64,000 nucleotides of DNA from CAWDLX01 sp963753485 (GCA_963753485.1 CAVWCL010000007.1:248001-312000), one strand, 5' to 3'; positions 8,411 through 17,116 are shown, counted from the stretch's first letter. A program made the numbers and translations. Notes: a model not told the origin generated them from the letters alone.

Positions 8411-9376
8411 GTGGGTCGCGCACCCAAGGGCAACCAGCCACGAACCGACCAACCGCTAACGACGCGCCAATCCCGAACGACGCCCCAACTGCCCCAGGCC
8501 CGGGCGACGTCCGCATCCCGAACGACGCCGGCTCGGGCTTCCCGGGCCCGCCGGGCCGACGTTCTGGATGCGCAGCGCCCGGCTGCGCCGGGCCGCCCGC
8601 CGGAGCCCCGGGCCCCCGCGCACGCACGCCGGGTACCCGATGGCCGGGCCGCGCAGGCTCAGGTGACCGAAGCCCGGGGGCCCGGACCACGCGGCGAGCC
8701 TCGGATGCCGGTCAGCCGCCCGCCCGACGTCCGCCTCGCCGGGCACCGCCGACCCAACCACGTCTTCCGGGTGGTCGGTGTGGTGCTGCTCGCGGTCGGC
8801 GCGGTCGGCGGCGGCTACCTCGGCCTCAGCCGACCAGACCGCAGCGTGCACGGCATGATGCCGGTCTTCGACGTGGCCGCGATGGCGCCGAACCCGGCGC
8901 TGGACCCGGCCGCGGTGAAGGCCGCGGCATCGGCCAAGGCCAAGGCTGCGCAGGCAGCCGCCGCGGCCGCCGCGAAGGCGCGCCGGGCGAACGAGGTCGC
9001 CAGCCGCGAGCAGGCGGTCAGCCGCTCGCAGCCGCGCACACCCCAGTACCCGGTGCCGGCGTCATGCAAGGCGTACTCCGGCAACAAGGCGCTCGGCTGT
9101 GGCCTGCTGCTCGACGCCGGCTACACCCTGGACGAGATGCCGTGCCTCGATCTGCTCTGGACCAGAGAGAGCCACTGGAACACCAAGGCCGAGAACACGT
9201 CCTCCGGCGCGTACGGGATTCCTCAGGCCCTGCCCGGTGACAAGATGGCGGCGTACGGCGCGGACTGGCGTACCAACCCGGTGCCGCAGATCAAGTGGGG
9301 TTTGAGCTACATCAAGAACCGGTACGGCACACCGTGTAACGCGTGGGCTCACTCGCAGGCGACCGGCTGGTACTGA
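8411..9376 (+). CDS. Membrane-anchored lytic transglycosylase (SLT-like)
   Basis: Likely cleaves peptidoglycan glycan strands outside the membrane. The C-terminal domain has the transglycosylase core WTRESHWNTKAENTSSGAYGIPQ, with the catalytic Glu near residue 253, then YIKNRYGTPCNAW and a terminal GWY. The layout is a Pro/Arg-rich N-terminal stretch of about 100 residues, one membrane helix (about 116-138), an Ala/Lys helical spacer, and the catalytic domain. GTG 8411 follows a good AAGGGA site. ATG 8705, just before the helix, is a weaker alternative that would give 223 residues. It is co-directional with phoH2. Confidence 0.85.
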   Translation: MGRAPKGNQPRTDQPLTTRQSRTTPQLPQARATSASRTTPARASRARRADVLDAQRPAAPGRPPEPRAPAHARRVPDGRAAQAQVTEARGPGPRGEPRMPVSRPPDVRLAGHRRPNHVFRVVGVVLLAVGAVGGGYLGLSRPDRSVHGMMPVFDVAAMAPNPALDPAAVKAAASAKAKAAQAAAAAAAKARRANEVASREQAVSRSQPRTPQYPVPASCKAYSGNKALGCGLLLDAGYTLDEMPCLDLLWTRESHWNTKAENTSSGAYGIPQALPGDKMAAYGADWRTNPVPQIKWGLSYIKNRYGTPCNAWAHSQATGWY

Positions 9377-9413
9377 CCCGGGCCGCCGCGGATCGGCGAA
9401 CGGAGGCACGTCC

Positions 9414-10079
9414 GTGGTCAACGGGCCGACGCGGGCCGATGCGGAACGGTTCGGCACGCAGCCCTTCTACGCCACGCTCGGTCGGGCCTTCCTCGCGATG
9501 TGCGCCGTCGTCCCGGTCCTCGAACTGGTCGAGTTCATCGACCAGCGGGAGGGTGGGGCGGTCGACCGGTTCGCCGGCATCCGGCCGCACGACGTGTCGG
9601 GGCTGGCCGGCGTCCTGCTGGCCCCGTTGGTCCACGACGGATTCGGCCACCTGCTCGCCAACGCCGCCCCGCTGATCATCCTGGGTACGTTCGCGCTGGC
9701 CCCGAGCTGGCGGCGCTTCCTCGCCGCCACCCTGCTCATCGCGGTGGTGAGCGGGCTCGCGGTGTGGTTCCTCACGCCGGCCCAGTACCTGGTGGTCGGC
9801 TCCAGCGGGGTGATCTTCGGCTGGCTTGGCCTGCTGGTCATGCGCGCGCTCGTCGACCGGAGCTGGTGGCACCTGTGGGTGGTGGTGCTCGCCGCGCTGC
9901 TCTACGGCTGGCAGGTCTACCTGCTCTTCCCCACCCAGGAACAGGTGTCCTGGGTGGGTCACCTGTTCGGCTTCGTTGGCGGGCTGCTGGCGGCGGTCCT
10001 GTTCCGCCGGCGCCGGCCAACAGCCGGCGAGGTCCCCGCATCGGGCGCCAACGACCTGTGGGCCACTCCCTACCGGTAG
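9414..10079 (+). CDS. Rhomboid family intramembrane serine protease
   Basis: The 221-residue polytopic protein has the rhomboid catalytic pair: GSSGVIFGW, with the nucleophilic Ser near residue 131, and VGHLFGFVGG with its His near 182. The preceding HDGFGHLLANAAPL helix carries the conserved His and Asn. About six helices are visible. It would cleave membrane-spanning substrates within the bilayer; the substrate is unknown. GTG 9414 has GGAGG at 9402-9406. It lies between a lytic transglycosylase and a flavin reductase with no obvious functional link to either. Confidence 0.92.
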   Translation: MVNGPTRADAERFGTQPFYATLGRAFLAMCAVVPVLELVEFIDQREGGAVDRFAGIRPHDVSGLAGVLLAPLVHDGFGHLLANAAPLIILGTFALAPSWRRFLAATLLIAVVSGLAVWFLTPAQYLVVGSSGVIFGWLGLLVMRALVDRSWWHLWVVVLAALLYGWQVYLLFPTQEQVSWVGHLFGFVGGLLAAVLFRRRRPTAGEVPASGANDLWATPYR

Positions 10080-10183
10080 TGGGGCGGTGCTTGCCGGTCG
10101 CCGGGCGGCGCCCGTACCGTTCGCACTGGCGATGCCAGCAGCGCCGGCCGTCTGAAGGTCGGGTATGGGATTGAGGAGTAAAG

Positions 10184-11155
10184 ATGTCCGACGTCGACCT
10201 CGCGATCGTGGGTGCCGGCCCGACCGGCCTCTTCGCGGCGTACTACGCGGGCTTCCGCGGCCTCTCCACCGTCGTCATCGATGCCCTCCCCGAGCCTGGC
10301 GGCCAGGTCACCGCGATGTACCCGGAGAAGGCGATCTTCGACGTCGGCGGGTTCCCGACCATCAAGGGCCGCGAGCTGGTAGCCAATCTGGTGACCCAGG
10401 CGGCCGCGTTCAACCCGACCTACCTGCTGGGCGTACGGGCGGAGAAGCTGGCCTATGACGCCGACGGCCGGCCGAACCTGACCCTCTCCGACGGTGCGCA
10501 GTTGCGCTGCGGCGCCATCATCATCACGGGCGGCCTGGGCAGCTTCACCCCGCGGCCGCTGCCCGCCGCCGACCTCTTCACCGGCTCCGGGGTGCTCTTC
10601 TTCGTCAAGCACCTTGACGAGCTGGCCGGCCACGACGTGGTCATCGTCGGTGGCGGCGACTCCGCCTTCGACTGGGCGCTGGCGCTGCAACCGCTGGCCC
10701 GCTCGGTCACCCTGGTGCACCGCCGGGACAAGTTCCGCGCCCACGCTGCCACCGTGGCCCGGGTGCACGAGCTGCCCATCGAGCTCATCGTCAACGCCGA
10801 GGTGAGCCGGCTGCACGGCGACGGCAAGGTCACCGGATGCGAGGTACTTGTCAAGGGCGGTGAGCCCCGTCTGCTGCCGGCCGACACGGTGGTGGCCGCC
10901 CTGGGCTTCACCGCCGACCTGGGTCCACTCGCCGAGTGGGGCCTCACGCTGGACAAGCGCCACATCATCGTTGACTCGACCACGGCGACCAACCTGCCGC
11001 GGGTCTTTGCGGCCGGCGACATCTCGGAGTATCCGGGAAAGGTCCGACTGATCGCTGTCGGCTTCGGCGAGGCGGCGACCGCGGTCAACAATGCCGCGGT
11101 CGCGATCGACCCGTCCGCGCATCTCTTCCCCGGCCACTCGTCCGACAACGGCTGA
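10184..11155 (+). CDS. Ferredoxin--NADP(+) reductase, thioredoxin reductase-like (YumC type)
   Basis: The 323-residue flavoprotein has an FAD-binding GAGPTGLFAAYYAGFRGL motif at the N terminus, an NADPH-binding GGGDSAFDWAL motif with HRRDKFRAH, and FAAGDISEYPGK before the C-terminal flavin contact. The CxxC redox pair of true thioredoxin reductases is absent, which is why I call it FNR. It would transfer electrons between NADPH and ferredoxin or flavodoxin. A 7Fe-type ferredoxin gene at 52515 is a possible but unproven partner. GAGGAG precedes the ATG. Confidence 0.92.
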   Translation: MSDVDLAIVGAGPTGLFAAYYAGFRGLSTVVIDALPEPGGQVTAMYPEKAIFDVGGFPTIKGRELVANLVTQAAAFNPTYLLGVRAEKLAYDADGRPNLTLSDGAQLRCGAIIITGGLGSFTPRPLPAADLFTGSGVLFFVKHLDELAGHDVVIVGGGDSAFDWALALQPLARSVTLVHRRDKFRAHAATVARVHELPIELIVNAEVSRLHGDGKVTGCEVLVKGGEPRLLPADTVVAALGFTADLGPLAEWGLTLDKRHIIVDSTTATNLPRVFAAGDISEYPGKVRLIAVGFGEAATAVNNAAVAIDPSAHLFPGHSSDNG

Positions 11156-11195
11156 CCGGTCACCGTCAGCTCAGCCGGCGCCCCGCTGCTGCTTT

Positions 11196-11246
11196 GTTAG
11201 CAAGGGCACCCTTTTAACGCTTTCCGTGGTAAAGGGTGCCCCTGCA
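11196..11246. terminator. Terminator-like inverted repeat after the FNR gene
   Basis: GGGCACCCTTT (11204-11214) pairs perfectly with 11231-11241. The outer GTTAGCAA arm matches the pckG terminator, but its partner arm has two mismatches. It lies between convergent genes. Confidence 0.65.
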
Positions 11247-11303
11247 CACACTCGGGCGGCCGGAGGACAAACACTCGGGCCATCGGCGCAGGGCGGGCCG
11301 GCG

Positions 11304-12011
11304 TCAGGGGCGCAGGCCGACCAGCCTGGCCATCGCGTAGACCTGGTGCTCGAACCACGCCCGGCGATCGTCGATCGTGTTGTTGAGCCGGCCGAACACC
11401 TCGAAGCTCACCGCGCCGAAGAGCTGGGTCCACGAGATCATGCCGCGCGCCATCACCGTGGTCGGGATGCCGGGCACGGTCGCCGCCGCGATCCGGGCCA
11501 TCTCGGCGTTGACCGCCGGCGTGAGCCAGTCTCCGGCCTGCGGCCGGATGATGCCCGCGCCCACCCCGTCGGCCAGGATCCGGGCGAGCACGAACGCCAC
11601 CCGGGTGGCTGGCGCGACGGTGTCCTGCGGCGCCGCGTACCCGGGCACCGGGCTGCCGTAGGTCAGGGCGTACTCGTGTGGGTTGGCCAGCGCCCAGTCC
11701 CGGACCGCGTGGCAGGTTGCCTGATGGCGGGCGACCAGATCGGATCGATCCTGGGCGGCTTCGGCCGCCTCGACGGTCTCGCCCAACGAGTCGTATGCGT
11801 CGATGATGAGCGCGGTGAGCAGTTCGTCCCGGCTGGCGAAGTAGCGGTAGACCGCGGAGGAGACCATGCCGACGTCGCGGGCGACCGCGCGCAGGGAGAG
11901 GTTGGCGGCGCCGCCGGCAGCGAGATGCCGCCGAGCGGTCTGTTTGATCTCGTCGGCCAGCTCCGCCCGCACCCGGGCGCGTAGCGATGCCGCCCGGCCC
12001 TCATCCGCCAT
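11304..12011 (-). CDS. TetR/AcrR family repressor
   Basis: The 235-residue protein has an N-terminal TetR helix-turn-helix (LSLRAVARDVGMVSSAVYRYFASRDELLTALI) and a C-terminal ligand/dimerisation region that contains the WHG-type block of this family. It is divergent from an NAD-dependent epimerase-like gene. Two identical 13-bp palindromes lie in the shared intergenic region, so it probably represses that neighbour and itself. ATG 12009-12011 is preferred to upstream in-frame codons because the domain begins soon after it. The ligand is unknown. Confidence 0.93.
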   Translation of the reverse strand: MADEGRAASLRARVRAELADEIKQTARRHLAAGGAANLSLRAVARDVGMVSSAVYRYFASRDELLTALIIDAYDSLGETVEAAEAAQDRSDLVARHQATCHAVRDWALANPHEYALTYGSPVPGYAAPQDTVAPATRVAFVLARILADGVGAGIIRPQAGDWLTPAVNAEMARIAAATVPGIPTTVMARGMISWTQLFGAVSFEVFGRLNNTIDDRRAWFEHQVYAMARLVGLRP

Positions 12012-12025
12012 GCCAGCAGTCTTGC

Positions 12026-12038
12026 AGAGCACTGCTCT
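12026..12038. promoter_or_regulatory. TetR operator half-site pair 1
   Basis: Perfect palindrome AGAGCACTGCTCT, overlapping the TTGACA box at 12038-12043. Confidence 0.7.
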
Positions 12039-12067
12039 TGACAGCGAGCGGCATCCAGCGAGACTAT
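12038..12067 (+). promoter_or_regulatory. Promoter of the epimerase-like gene
   Basis: TTGACA (12038-12043), an 18-nt spacer, then GACTAT (12062-12067). The -35 is perfect and the -10 is weak. It is bracketed by the two palindromic operators. Confidence 0.5.
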
Positions 12068-12077
12068 AAGTCCATAT

Positions 12078-12094
12078 CGAGAGCACTGCTCTCG
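12078..12094. promoter_or_regulatory. TetR operator 2
   Basis: Perfect 17-bp palindrome CGAGAGCACTGCTCTCG containing the same 13-bp core as operator 1. The cores start 54 bp apart (12026 and 12080). It lies downstream of the -10. Confidence 0.7.
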
Positions 12095-12122
12095 CACCTC
12101 AGTGGCAAAGAAGGGGACCATC

Positions 12123-13028
12123 GTGGCCCTGCATGTGATCGTCGGCGCCGGACCCGTCGGCACCGCCACGGCCCGCGAACTGGTCGCGGCCGGGCACCAG
12201 GTACGGGTGATCACTCGCCGGGGGACCGGTCTGGACCATCCGTCGGTGGAGCGGGTCAGTGCCGACGCCACCGACGCGCAACGGCTCACCTCCCTCGCCG
12301 CCGGCGCGGCGGCCGTCTACAACTGCGCCAACCCGCCGTACCATCGCTGGCCGGTCGAGTGGCCGCCGCTCGCGGCGGCGCTGCTGACCGCGGCCGAGCG
12401 CTCCGGTGCGGTGCTGGTGATCATGAGCAACCTCTACGGCTACGGGCCGGTGGACGCGGCGATGACCGAGGATCTGCCGCTCGCCGCGACCTCGGTGAAG
12501 GGCCGGGTACGGGCGAAGATGTGGCTCGACGCGCTCGCCGCCCACGAGGCCGGGCGGGTACGGGCCACCGAGGCGAGGGCGAGCGACTACCTGGGCCGGG
12601 ACGCGTCGTCGCTCTTCTGCGACATGATTGCGCCGGCGGTACGGGCCGGCCGGCGCGCGTACGTGCCGGTGCGCCTCGACGTGCCGCACAGCCTGACGTA
12701 CACCGGCGACGTCGGGCGGACTCTGGCCATTCTGGGCACTGACGAGCGGGCCTGGGGCCGGCCGTGGCACGTGCCGACGCCGCGACCGCAGACCCTGGGC
12801 CAGGTGGCCCGCCGGCTGGCCGAGTTGGCCGGCGCGCGGGCGCCCCGGCTCACCCCGATACCGGGCGGGGTGGTTCGTCTGGGTGGACTCTTCTCCCCGC
12901 TGGCGAAGGAGTTCCTGGAGGTGCGCTACCAGTTCCAGCGGCCGTTCGTGCTGGACTCGTCGGCCGCCGAGGCGACCTTCGGTCTGTCGCCCACCGACCC
13001 GGACGAGGTCCTGCGCAGCATGGTGTGA
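12123..13028 (+). CDS. NAD-dependent epimerase/dehydratase-like (atypical SDR) protein
   Basis: The 301-residue Rossmann-fold protein begins with the nucleotide-binding motif VGAGPVGTATARELVAAGHQVRVITRRG. Mid-protein it has YGYGPVD in place of the catalytic YxxxK, so its activity is uncertain. The later PYH, WHVPTPRP and LGQVARRLAELAG segments resemble NAD(P)H-binding isomerase-like SDRs. GTG 12123 follows GAAGGGG; the upstream ATG 12102 has no ribosome site. It is transcribed away from a TetR gene and is probably induced when that repressor binds a ligand, perhaps the enzyme's substrate (inference). Confidence 0.85.
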   Translation: MALHVIVGAGPVGTATARELVAAGHQVRVITRRGTGLDHPSVERVSADATDAQRLTSLAAGAAAVYNCANPPYHRWPVEWPPLAAALLTAAERSGAVLVIMSNLYGYGPVDAAMTEDLPLAATSVKGRVRAKMWLDALAAHEAGRVRATEARASDYLGRDASSLFCDMIAPAVRAGRRAYVPVRLDVPHSLTYTGDVGRTLAILGTDERAWGRPWHVPTPRPQTLGQVARRLAELAGARAPRLTPIPGGVVRLGGLFSPLAKEFLEVRYQFQRPFVLDSSAAEATFGLSPTDPDEVLRSMV

Positions 13029-13079
13029 CCAGGTCGGCCGGGCCGCGGCGGCGTGAGTCACGATGGAGGGGTGACGAAC

Positions 13080-13613
13080 GTGTCCGCGCCGGCTCCGGCG
13101 CCACCCGGGCGTGCTGGGCACACCGCCCGGGACATGGCCATCTCGCTGCTGATCCTGCTGGTCCCGGTGGCGATCATCGTCGCGTTGGTGAACATCCGCG
13201 GTGGCTCCGACGTCGTCGTAGTGGATCCGGGTCCGGCGATTGCGGAGGCGACGGCGGCGAAGAGCTTCCCGGTCGCCGTCCCGACCGGCCTGGGATCGTC
13301 GTGGCGCAGCGTGAGCGCGCAGTTCACCCGGGATCCGGGCGGCGCGGTGCTGCGCATCGGTTACGTCACCCCGAGCGGCGGTGCGGTCCAGCTGATCGAG
13401 TCGGATGCGGCGCTCGACGGACTGCTCGTGCGCGAACTGGGGGACAACTCCCGCCCCACCGGGACCGAACCCATCGGCGCGAACCGGTGGAACTCCTACC
13501 AGGTACGCGCCGGCGAGCTGGCGCTGGTGCTGCCGCAGGCCGGCCGGACCATTGTGATCATCGGCCATGCCGACGTCGGTGAGCTGCGAGAACTCGCCGC
13601 GGCCGTGGCGTGA
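13080..13613 (+). CDS. DUF4245 membrane protein
   Basis: The 177-residue protein has one N-terminal helix (RDMAISLLILLVPVAIIVALVNI) and an extracellular DUF4245 domain with FPVAVPTGLGSSWRSVSA and a late W-N-SYQV segment. Function is unknown. The M. tuberculosis homologue Rv1100 sits in the same wider neighbourhood (recalled). GTG 13080 is 9 nt past GGAGGG. GTG 13071 would touch the site directly and is less likely. It is co-directional with the epimerase-like gene upstream. Confidence 0.85.
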   Translation: MSAPAPAPPGRAGHTARDMAISLLILLVPVAIIVALVNIRGGSDVVVVDPGPAIAEATAAKSFPVAVPTGLGSSWRSVSAQFTRDPGGAVLRIGYVTPSGGAVQLIESDAALDGLLVRELGDNSRPTGTEPIGANRWNSYQVRAGELALVLPQAGRTIVIIGHADVGELRELAAAVA

Positions 13614-13759
13614 GCGGCGCCGGGGCGCCTGCGGTGGTTGACTGCGCTCAGCACGGGGAAAGGTCCTGGGAGGCGCGCGCGGACGGACTCCCCGGAGACC
13701 ACGAAGGTTGCACGGGGAACGTACGCTCGGCCACCACACCACGACCGAAGGGTTCTCGG

Positions 13760-14536
13760 ATGAAGCAGCGTTCGGTGCTCACCAGTCTTGCCGTGCTCGC
13801 CGCCGTCGCGTTCGGCGCCGCCGGCTGCACCGCTGGTAACGGCTCGGCGAACCCGAGCAATCCGGCCAGCGGCATCGAGGTCCTCAACGCCGCGGCGGCG
13901 AAGACGCAGGGCAAGAGCTACCAGTTCGTGGTGGCGTACGGCACGGCGCTCACCGGCGAGGGCGTCTCCAGCGGCGACGGTTCAGCGACCTCACTGAAGG
14001 TCACCATCGCCGACGCCGCCAGCGGCGTGGTGGTGAAGGCGGACGCGGTCGTCCTGACCGACACCGCCTACGCGAAGGTGGATCTCGGCCCGATGGCCGG
14101 CGTCGTCCCGGGTCTGCCCACCGCGGACACCTGGATGCACATCGACCCGGCCAAGGCTCCGGGTGCCGCCCGGCTCGGCATCAAGCCAGGCCAGGACCTG
14201 TTCGGCCCGCAGACCTACATCAAGGGGGTCACCGCGGCCACGGCAACCAGCGCCACCAAGGTGACCGGCACGGTCGACCTGGGCAGGGCGGTACCGGCCG
14301 GGGTGAATCCGGCCGACGTGGCGAAGCTGCCGGCGGCGGCCCGCCTGGTGCCATTCACCGCCACCCTCGACGATCAGGGCCGGATCATGAACTTCGTGCT
14401 GAAGCTCCCGGCGATCGGGGTCAACACCGCGACCGACCTGACCTCCACCTGGTCGAACTGGGGAGCGCCGGTGAACGCGGTTAAGCCGGCGACATCGGTG
14501 GAGGCGCCGGCGCTGCTCTACGCGTTCCTGAGCTGA
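13760..14536 (+). CDS. LppX/LprAFG-like lipoprotein
   Basis: The 258-residue exported lipoprotein has the signal MKQRSVLTSLAVLAAVAFGAAGC with a lipobox cysteine at residue 23. The mature part follows the LppX_LprAFG pattern (a LolA-like half barrel): an early YQFVVAYG strand, a DAVVLTDTAYAKVD segment, and a C-terminal region with TDLTSTWSNWGAPV. Homologues bind lipids and carry lipoglycans or lipids through the envelope (family knowledge). It ends 12 bp from the convergent xseB. Confidence 0.88.
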   Translation: MKQRSVLTSLAVLAAVAFGAAGCTAGNGSANPSNPASGIEVLNAAAAKTQGKSYQFVVAYGTALTGEGVSSGDGSATSLKVTIADAASGVVVKADAVVLTDTAYAKVDLGPMAGVVPGLPTADTWMHIDPAKAPGAARLGIKPGQDLFGPQTYIKGVTAATATSATKVTGTVDLGRAVPAGVNPADVAKLPAAARLVPFTATLDDQGRIMNFVLKLPAIGVNTATDLTSTWSNWGAPVNAVKPATSVEAPALLYAFLS

Positions 14537-14548
14537 CCTCGCGCCGGC

Positions 14549-14770
14549 TCAGGCCGGCGGCTCGGCGGGCGGGCCGCCGCGCTGGGCGGCATCCAGGCGC
14601 GCCTGGGCCCCGTCGAGCCAGTGTTGGCAGACCGCGACGAGGTGCTCGCCGCGCTCCCACAGCTCAAGCGACTCGGCCAAGGTGCCGCCGCCGGACTCCA
14701 GCCGCTCGACCACGCTCGCCAGCTCGGCTCGTGCCTCTTCGTAGCTCAGCTCCGGCTCGCTCGTCACCAT
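14549..14770 (-). CDS. xseB: Exodeoxyribonuclease VII small subunit
   Basis: The 73-residue protein has the XseB core SYEEARAELASVVERLESGGGTLAESLELWERG, a helical hairpin that binds XseA in a multimeric complex degrading single-stranded DNA. ATG 14770 gives the normal family length; the longer upstream frame overlaps xseA. It lies 7 bp after the xseA stop and is surely co-transcribed. The C-terminal Gly/Pro/Ala tail is ordinary. Confidence 0.95.
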   Translation of the reverse strand: MVTSEPELSYEEARAELASVVERLESGGGTLAESLELWERGEHLVAVCQHWLDGAQARLDAAQRGGPPAEPPA

Positions 14771-14777
14771 CGGCCCT

Positions 14778-16028
14778 TCAGTTCCCCTGGGGTGTTCGTT
14801 CGACCCTAGCCGCCAGCTCACCTTTGGCCAGCCGGACCCGCAGCCGCTCACCGGGGCCGACGCCGGCCGGATCGGTCAGCACGGCGCCGTCGGCCTCGCG
14901 CTGGACGATCGCGTACCCCCGGTCGAGCGTGGCCGCCGGAGAGAGTGCCCGCAGCCGGGCCAGCGTGTGGTGCAGGTCCGCGGATGCCCGCTCGAGGCGG
15001 TGGCCCAGGCTCCGGCCGGCCCGCCCCCGCAGGCCGGCGATCTGCTCGGCCCGCAGGTCGAGCATGGTGGCCGGGCGGGCGAGCACCGGCCGGCTGCGCA
15101 CCGCGTCGATGCGGTGCCGCTCGCGCTCGAGCAGGTGGTGGATCGCCCGGGTCAGGCGGGACCGGGCGGTGGCGATGAGACGCAGCTCGTCGGCGAGGTG
15201 GGGGACCGCGCGTTTGGCCGCGTCGGTGGGCGTTGAGGCCCGCACGTCGGCGACGAAATCCACCAGCGGAGTGTCCGTCTCGTGGCCGATCGCTGAGATC
15301 ACCGGCGTGGCGCAGGCGAAGACGGCCCGGCACAGGTACTCGTCGGAGAACGGCAGCAGATCCTCGACGCCGCCGCCACCCCGGGCCATGATGATCACGT
15401 CGACGGACGGGTCCCGGTCGAGTTCGGCGAGCGCGTCCACGACCTGGGTCACCGCCGACGGTCCCTGCACGGCCACGTTGAGGACCCTGAACCGGACCGC
15501 CGGCCAACGCTGCCGGGCGTTGGTGAGCACGTCGCGTTCGGCCGCGCTGGCCCGACCGGTGATCAGTCCCACCGTGCGCGGCAGGAACGGCGGTCGCCGC
15601 TTGCGGGCCGGGTCGAAGAGCCCCTCGGCGGCCAGCTGTTTCTTGAGCTGTTCGAGGCGGGCGAGCAGCTCACCGAGCCCGACCTGGCGGATCTCGTCCG
15701 CGCGCAGCGATAGCGTGCCCCGGCCCGGATAGAACTCGGGCCGGGCGTGCACCACGACCCGGGCGCCGTCGCCAAGGTTGGGCGCCCCGGTGTCGAGCAC
15801 GTCGCGGTGCGCGGTCACGGTGAGACTGATGTCGGCCGCGGGGTCGCGCAACGTGAGAAAGACCACGCTGGCGCCCGGGCGCCGGCTGACCTGGGCGATC
15901 TGGCCGTCGACCCAGACCCACCCGAGTCGCCCGATCCAGCCGGCGATCTTCTGGCTGACCACCCGTACCGGCCAGGGCTGCTCGGCCGTACTCCGGCCGT
16001 CGCCTGGTGGAGCCGGGTCGTCCCGCAC
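14778..16028 (-). CDS. xseA: Exodeoxyribonuclease VII large subunit
   Basis: Catalytic subunit of ExoVII, 416 residues. An N-terminal OB-fold (VWVDGQIAQVSRRPGASVVFLTLRDP) is followed by the catalytic region with PRTVGLITGRASAAERDVL and the MARGGGGVEDLLPFSDE block, then AVFACATPVISAIGHETDTPLVDFVAD and a C-terminal coiled coil. It degrades ssDNA from both ends to oligonucleotides. GTG 16028 has a leaderless -10 box. It is divergent from ispH. Confidence 0.96.
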   Translation of the reverse strand: MRDDPAPPGDGRSTAEQPWPVRVVSQKIAGWIGRLGWVWVDGQIAQVSRRPGASVVFLTLRDPAADISLTVTAHRDVLDTGAPNLGDGARVVVHARPEFYPGRGTLSLRADEIRQVGLGELLARLEQLKKQLAAEGLFDPARKRRPPFLPRTVGLITGRASAAERDVLTNARQRWPAVRFRVLNVAVQGPSAVTQVVDALAELDRDPSVDVIIMARGGGGVEDLLPFSDEYLCRAVFACATPVISAIGHETDTPLVDFVADVRASTPTDAAKRAVPHLADELRLIATARSRLTRAIHHLLERERHRIDAVRSRPVLARPATMLDLRAEQIAGLRGRAGRSLGHRLERASADLHHTLARLRALSPAATLDRGYAIVQREADGAVLTDPAGVGPGERLRVRLAKGELAARVERTPQGN

Positions 16029-16034
16029 ACCGCC

Positions 16035-16040
16035 AGCCTA
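16035..16040 (-). promoter_or_regulatory. Leaderless-type -10 box of xseA
   Basis: TAGGCT on the minus strand, 6 nt before GTG 16028. Confidence 0.45.
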
Positions 16041-16092
16041 AGTCGGCCGCCGAGCGGGACCTGCGCCCGCCGCCGGTGTGCCGGCCCGCCCG

Positions 16093-16098
16093 TACCAT
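16093..16098 (+). promoter_or_regulatory. Leaderless-type -10 box of ispH
   Basis: TACCAT, then 7 nt, then GTG 16106. The box itself contains the upstream ATG 16097, which argues for starting at the GTG. Confidence 0.45.
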
Positions 16099-16105
16099 GG
16101 GGACC

Positions 16106-17116
16106 GTGACCGGGAAGAGGGTGCTCTTGGCCAAACCGCGTGGGTACTGCGCGGGCGTTGACCGCGCGGTGCAGACCGTGGTGGAGGCCCTCAAGCTCTA
16201 CGGGCCACCGATCTACGTCCGCAAGGAGATCGTGCACAACCGGCACGTGGTGAGCACGCTGCAGGCCCAGGGTGCGATCTTCGTCGAGGAGACGGACGAG
16301 GTGCCGACCGGCGCGATCGTCGTCTTCTCCGCCCACGGTGTCGCTCCTTCGGTCTATGACCAGGCCCGGGCGCGCGACTTGAAGACCATCGACGCCACCT
16401 GCCCGCTGGTGACCAAGGTGCACCAGGAGGCGAAGCGGTTCGCCGCCGACGACTTCGACATCCTGTTGATCGGCCACGACGGGCACGAGGAGGTGGTCGG
16501 TACCGCGGGCGAGGCGCCGGAGCACGTCCAGCTCGTCGACGGCCCGGACGGCGTGGAGAAGGTCCAGGTACGCGATCCGGCGAAGGTGGTCTGGCTCTCC
16601 CAGACGACGCTCTCGGTCGACGAGACGATGCAGACCGTCGCCCGGCTCCGGCAGCGGCTGCCGCTGCTGCAGTCGCCGCCGAGCGACGACATCTGCTACG
16701 CGACCTCCAATCGTCAGCAGGTCGTGAAGGAGATCGCGCCGCAGTGCGACGTGGTGATCGTCGTCGGCTCACGCAACTCCTCCAACTCGGTCCGGCTCGC
16801 CGAGGTCGCCGTCACCGCCGGCGCGCGGGCCTCCCATCTGGTCGACTTCGCCGCCGAGATCGAGGACGGGTGGCTCGCCGGCGCGAGCACGGTCGGCCTC
16901 ACCTCCGGCGCGAGCGTCCCGGACGAGCTGGTCATGCAGGTGCTCGACCACCTCGCCGCCCGCGGGTTCGATCAGGTCGCTGAGGTGACCACTGCGACCG
17001 AGAAGCTCGTCTTCTCACTGCCGCAGGAGCTCAAGCGCGACATGCGCTCGGCGGCTGCGACGCGGGCCGAGGCCGCCGCTGCGCTCGCCGCCGGCCTGGG
17101 TACGCCCGCCGGCTAG
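16106..17116 (+). CDS. ispH: 4-hydroxy-3-methylbut-2-enyl diphosphate reductase
   Basis: Last step of the MEP isoprenoid pathway, making IPP and DMAPP, which feed the cis-prenyltransferase at 5078. The 336-residue protein has the three Fe-S cysteines in GYCAGV (15), DATCPLV (99) and DDICYATSNRQ (197), plus SSNSVRL and GLTSGASVPDELV. GTG 16106 fits the leaderless box and removes an unconserved VTG-type prefix; ATG 16097 would add three residues. It is divergent from xseA, the order found in M. tuberculosis Rv1107c-Rv1110. Confidence 0.97.
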   Translation: MTGKRVLLAKPRGYCAGVDRAVQTVVEALKLYGPPIYVRKEIVHNRHVVSTLQAQGAIFVEETDEVPTGAIVVFSAHGVAPSVYDQARARDLKTIDATCPLVTKVHQEAKRFAADDFDILLIGHDGHEEVVGTAGEAPEHVQLVDGPDGVEKVQVRDPAKVVWLSQTTLSVDETMQTVARLRQRLPLLQSPPSDDICYATSNRQQVVKEIAPQCDVVIVVGSRNSSNSVRLAEVAVTAGARASHLVDFAAEIEDGWLAGASTVGLTSGASVPDELVMQVLDHLAARGFDQVAEVTTATEKLVFSLPQELKRDMRSAAATRAEAAAALAAGLGTPAG

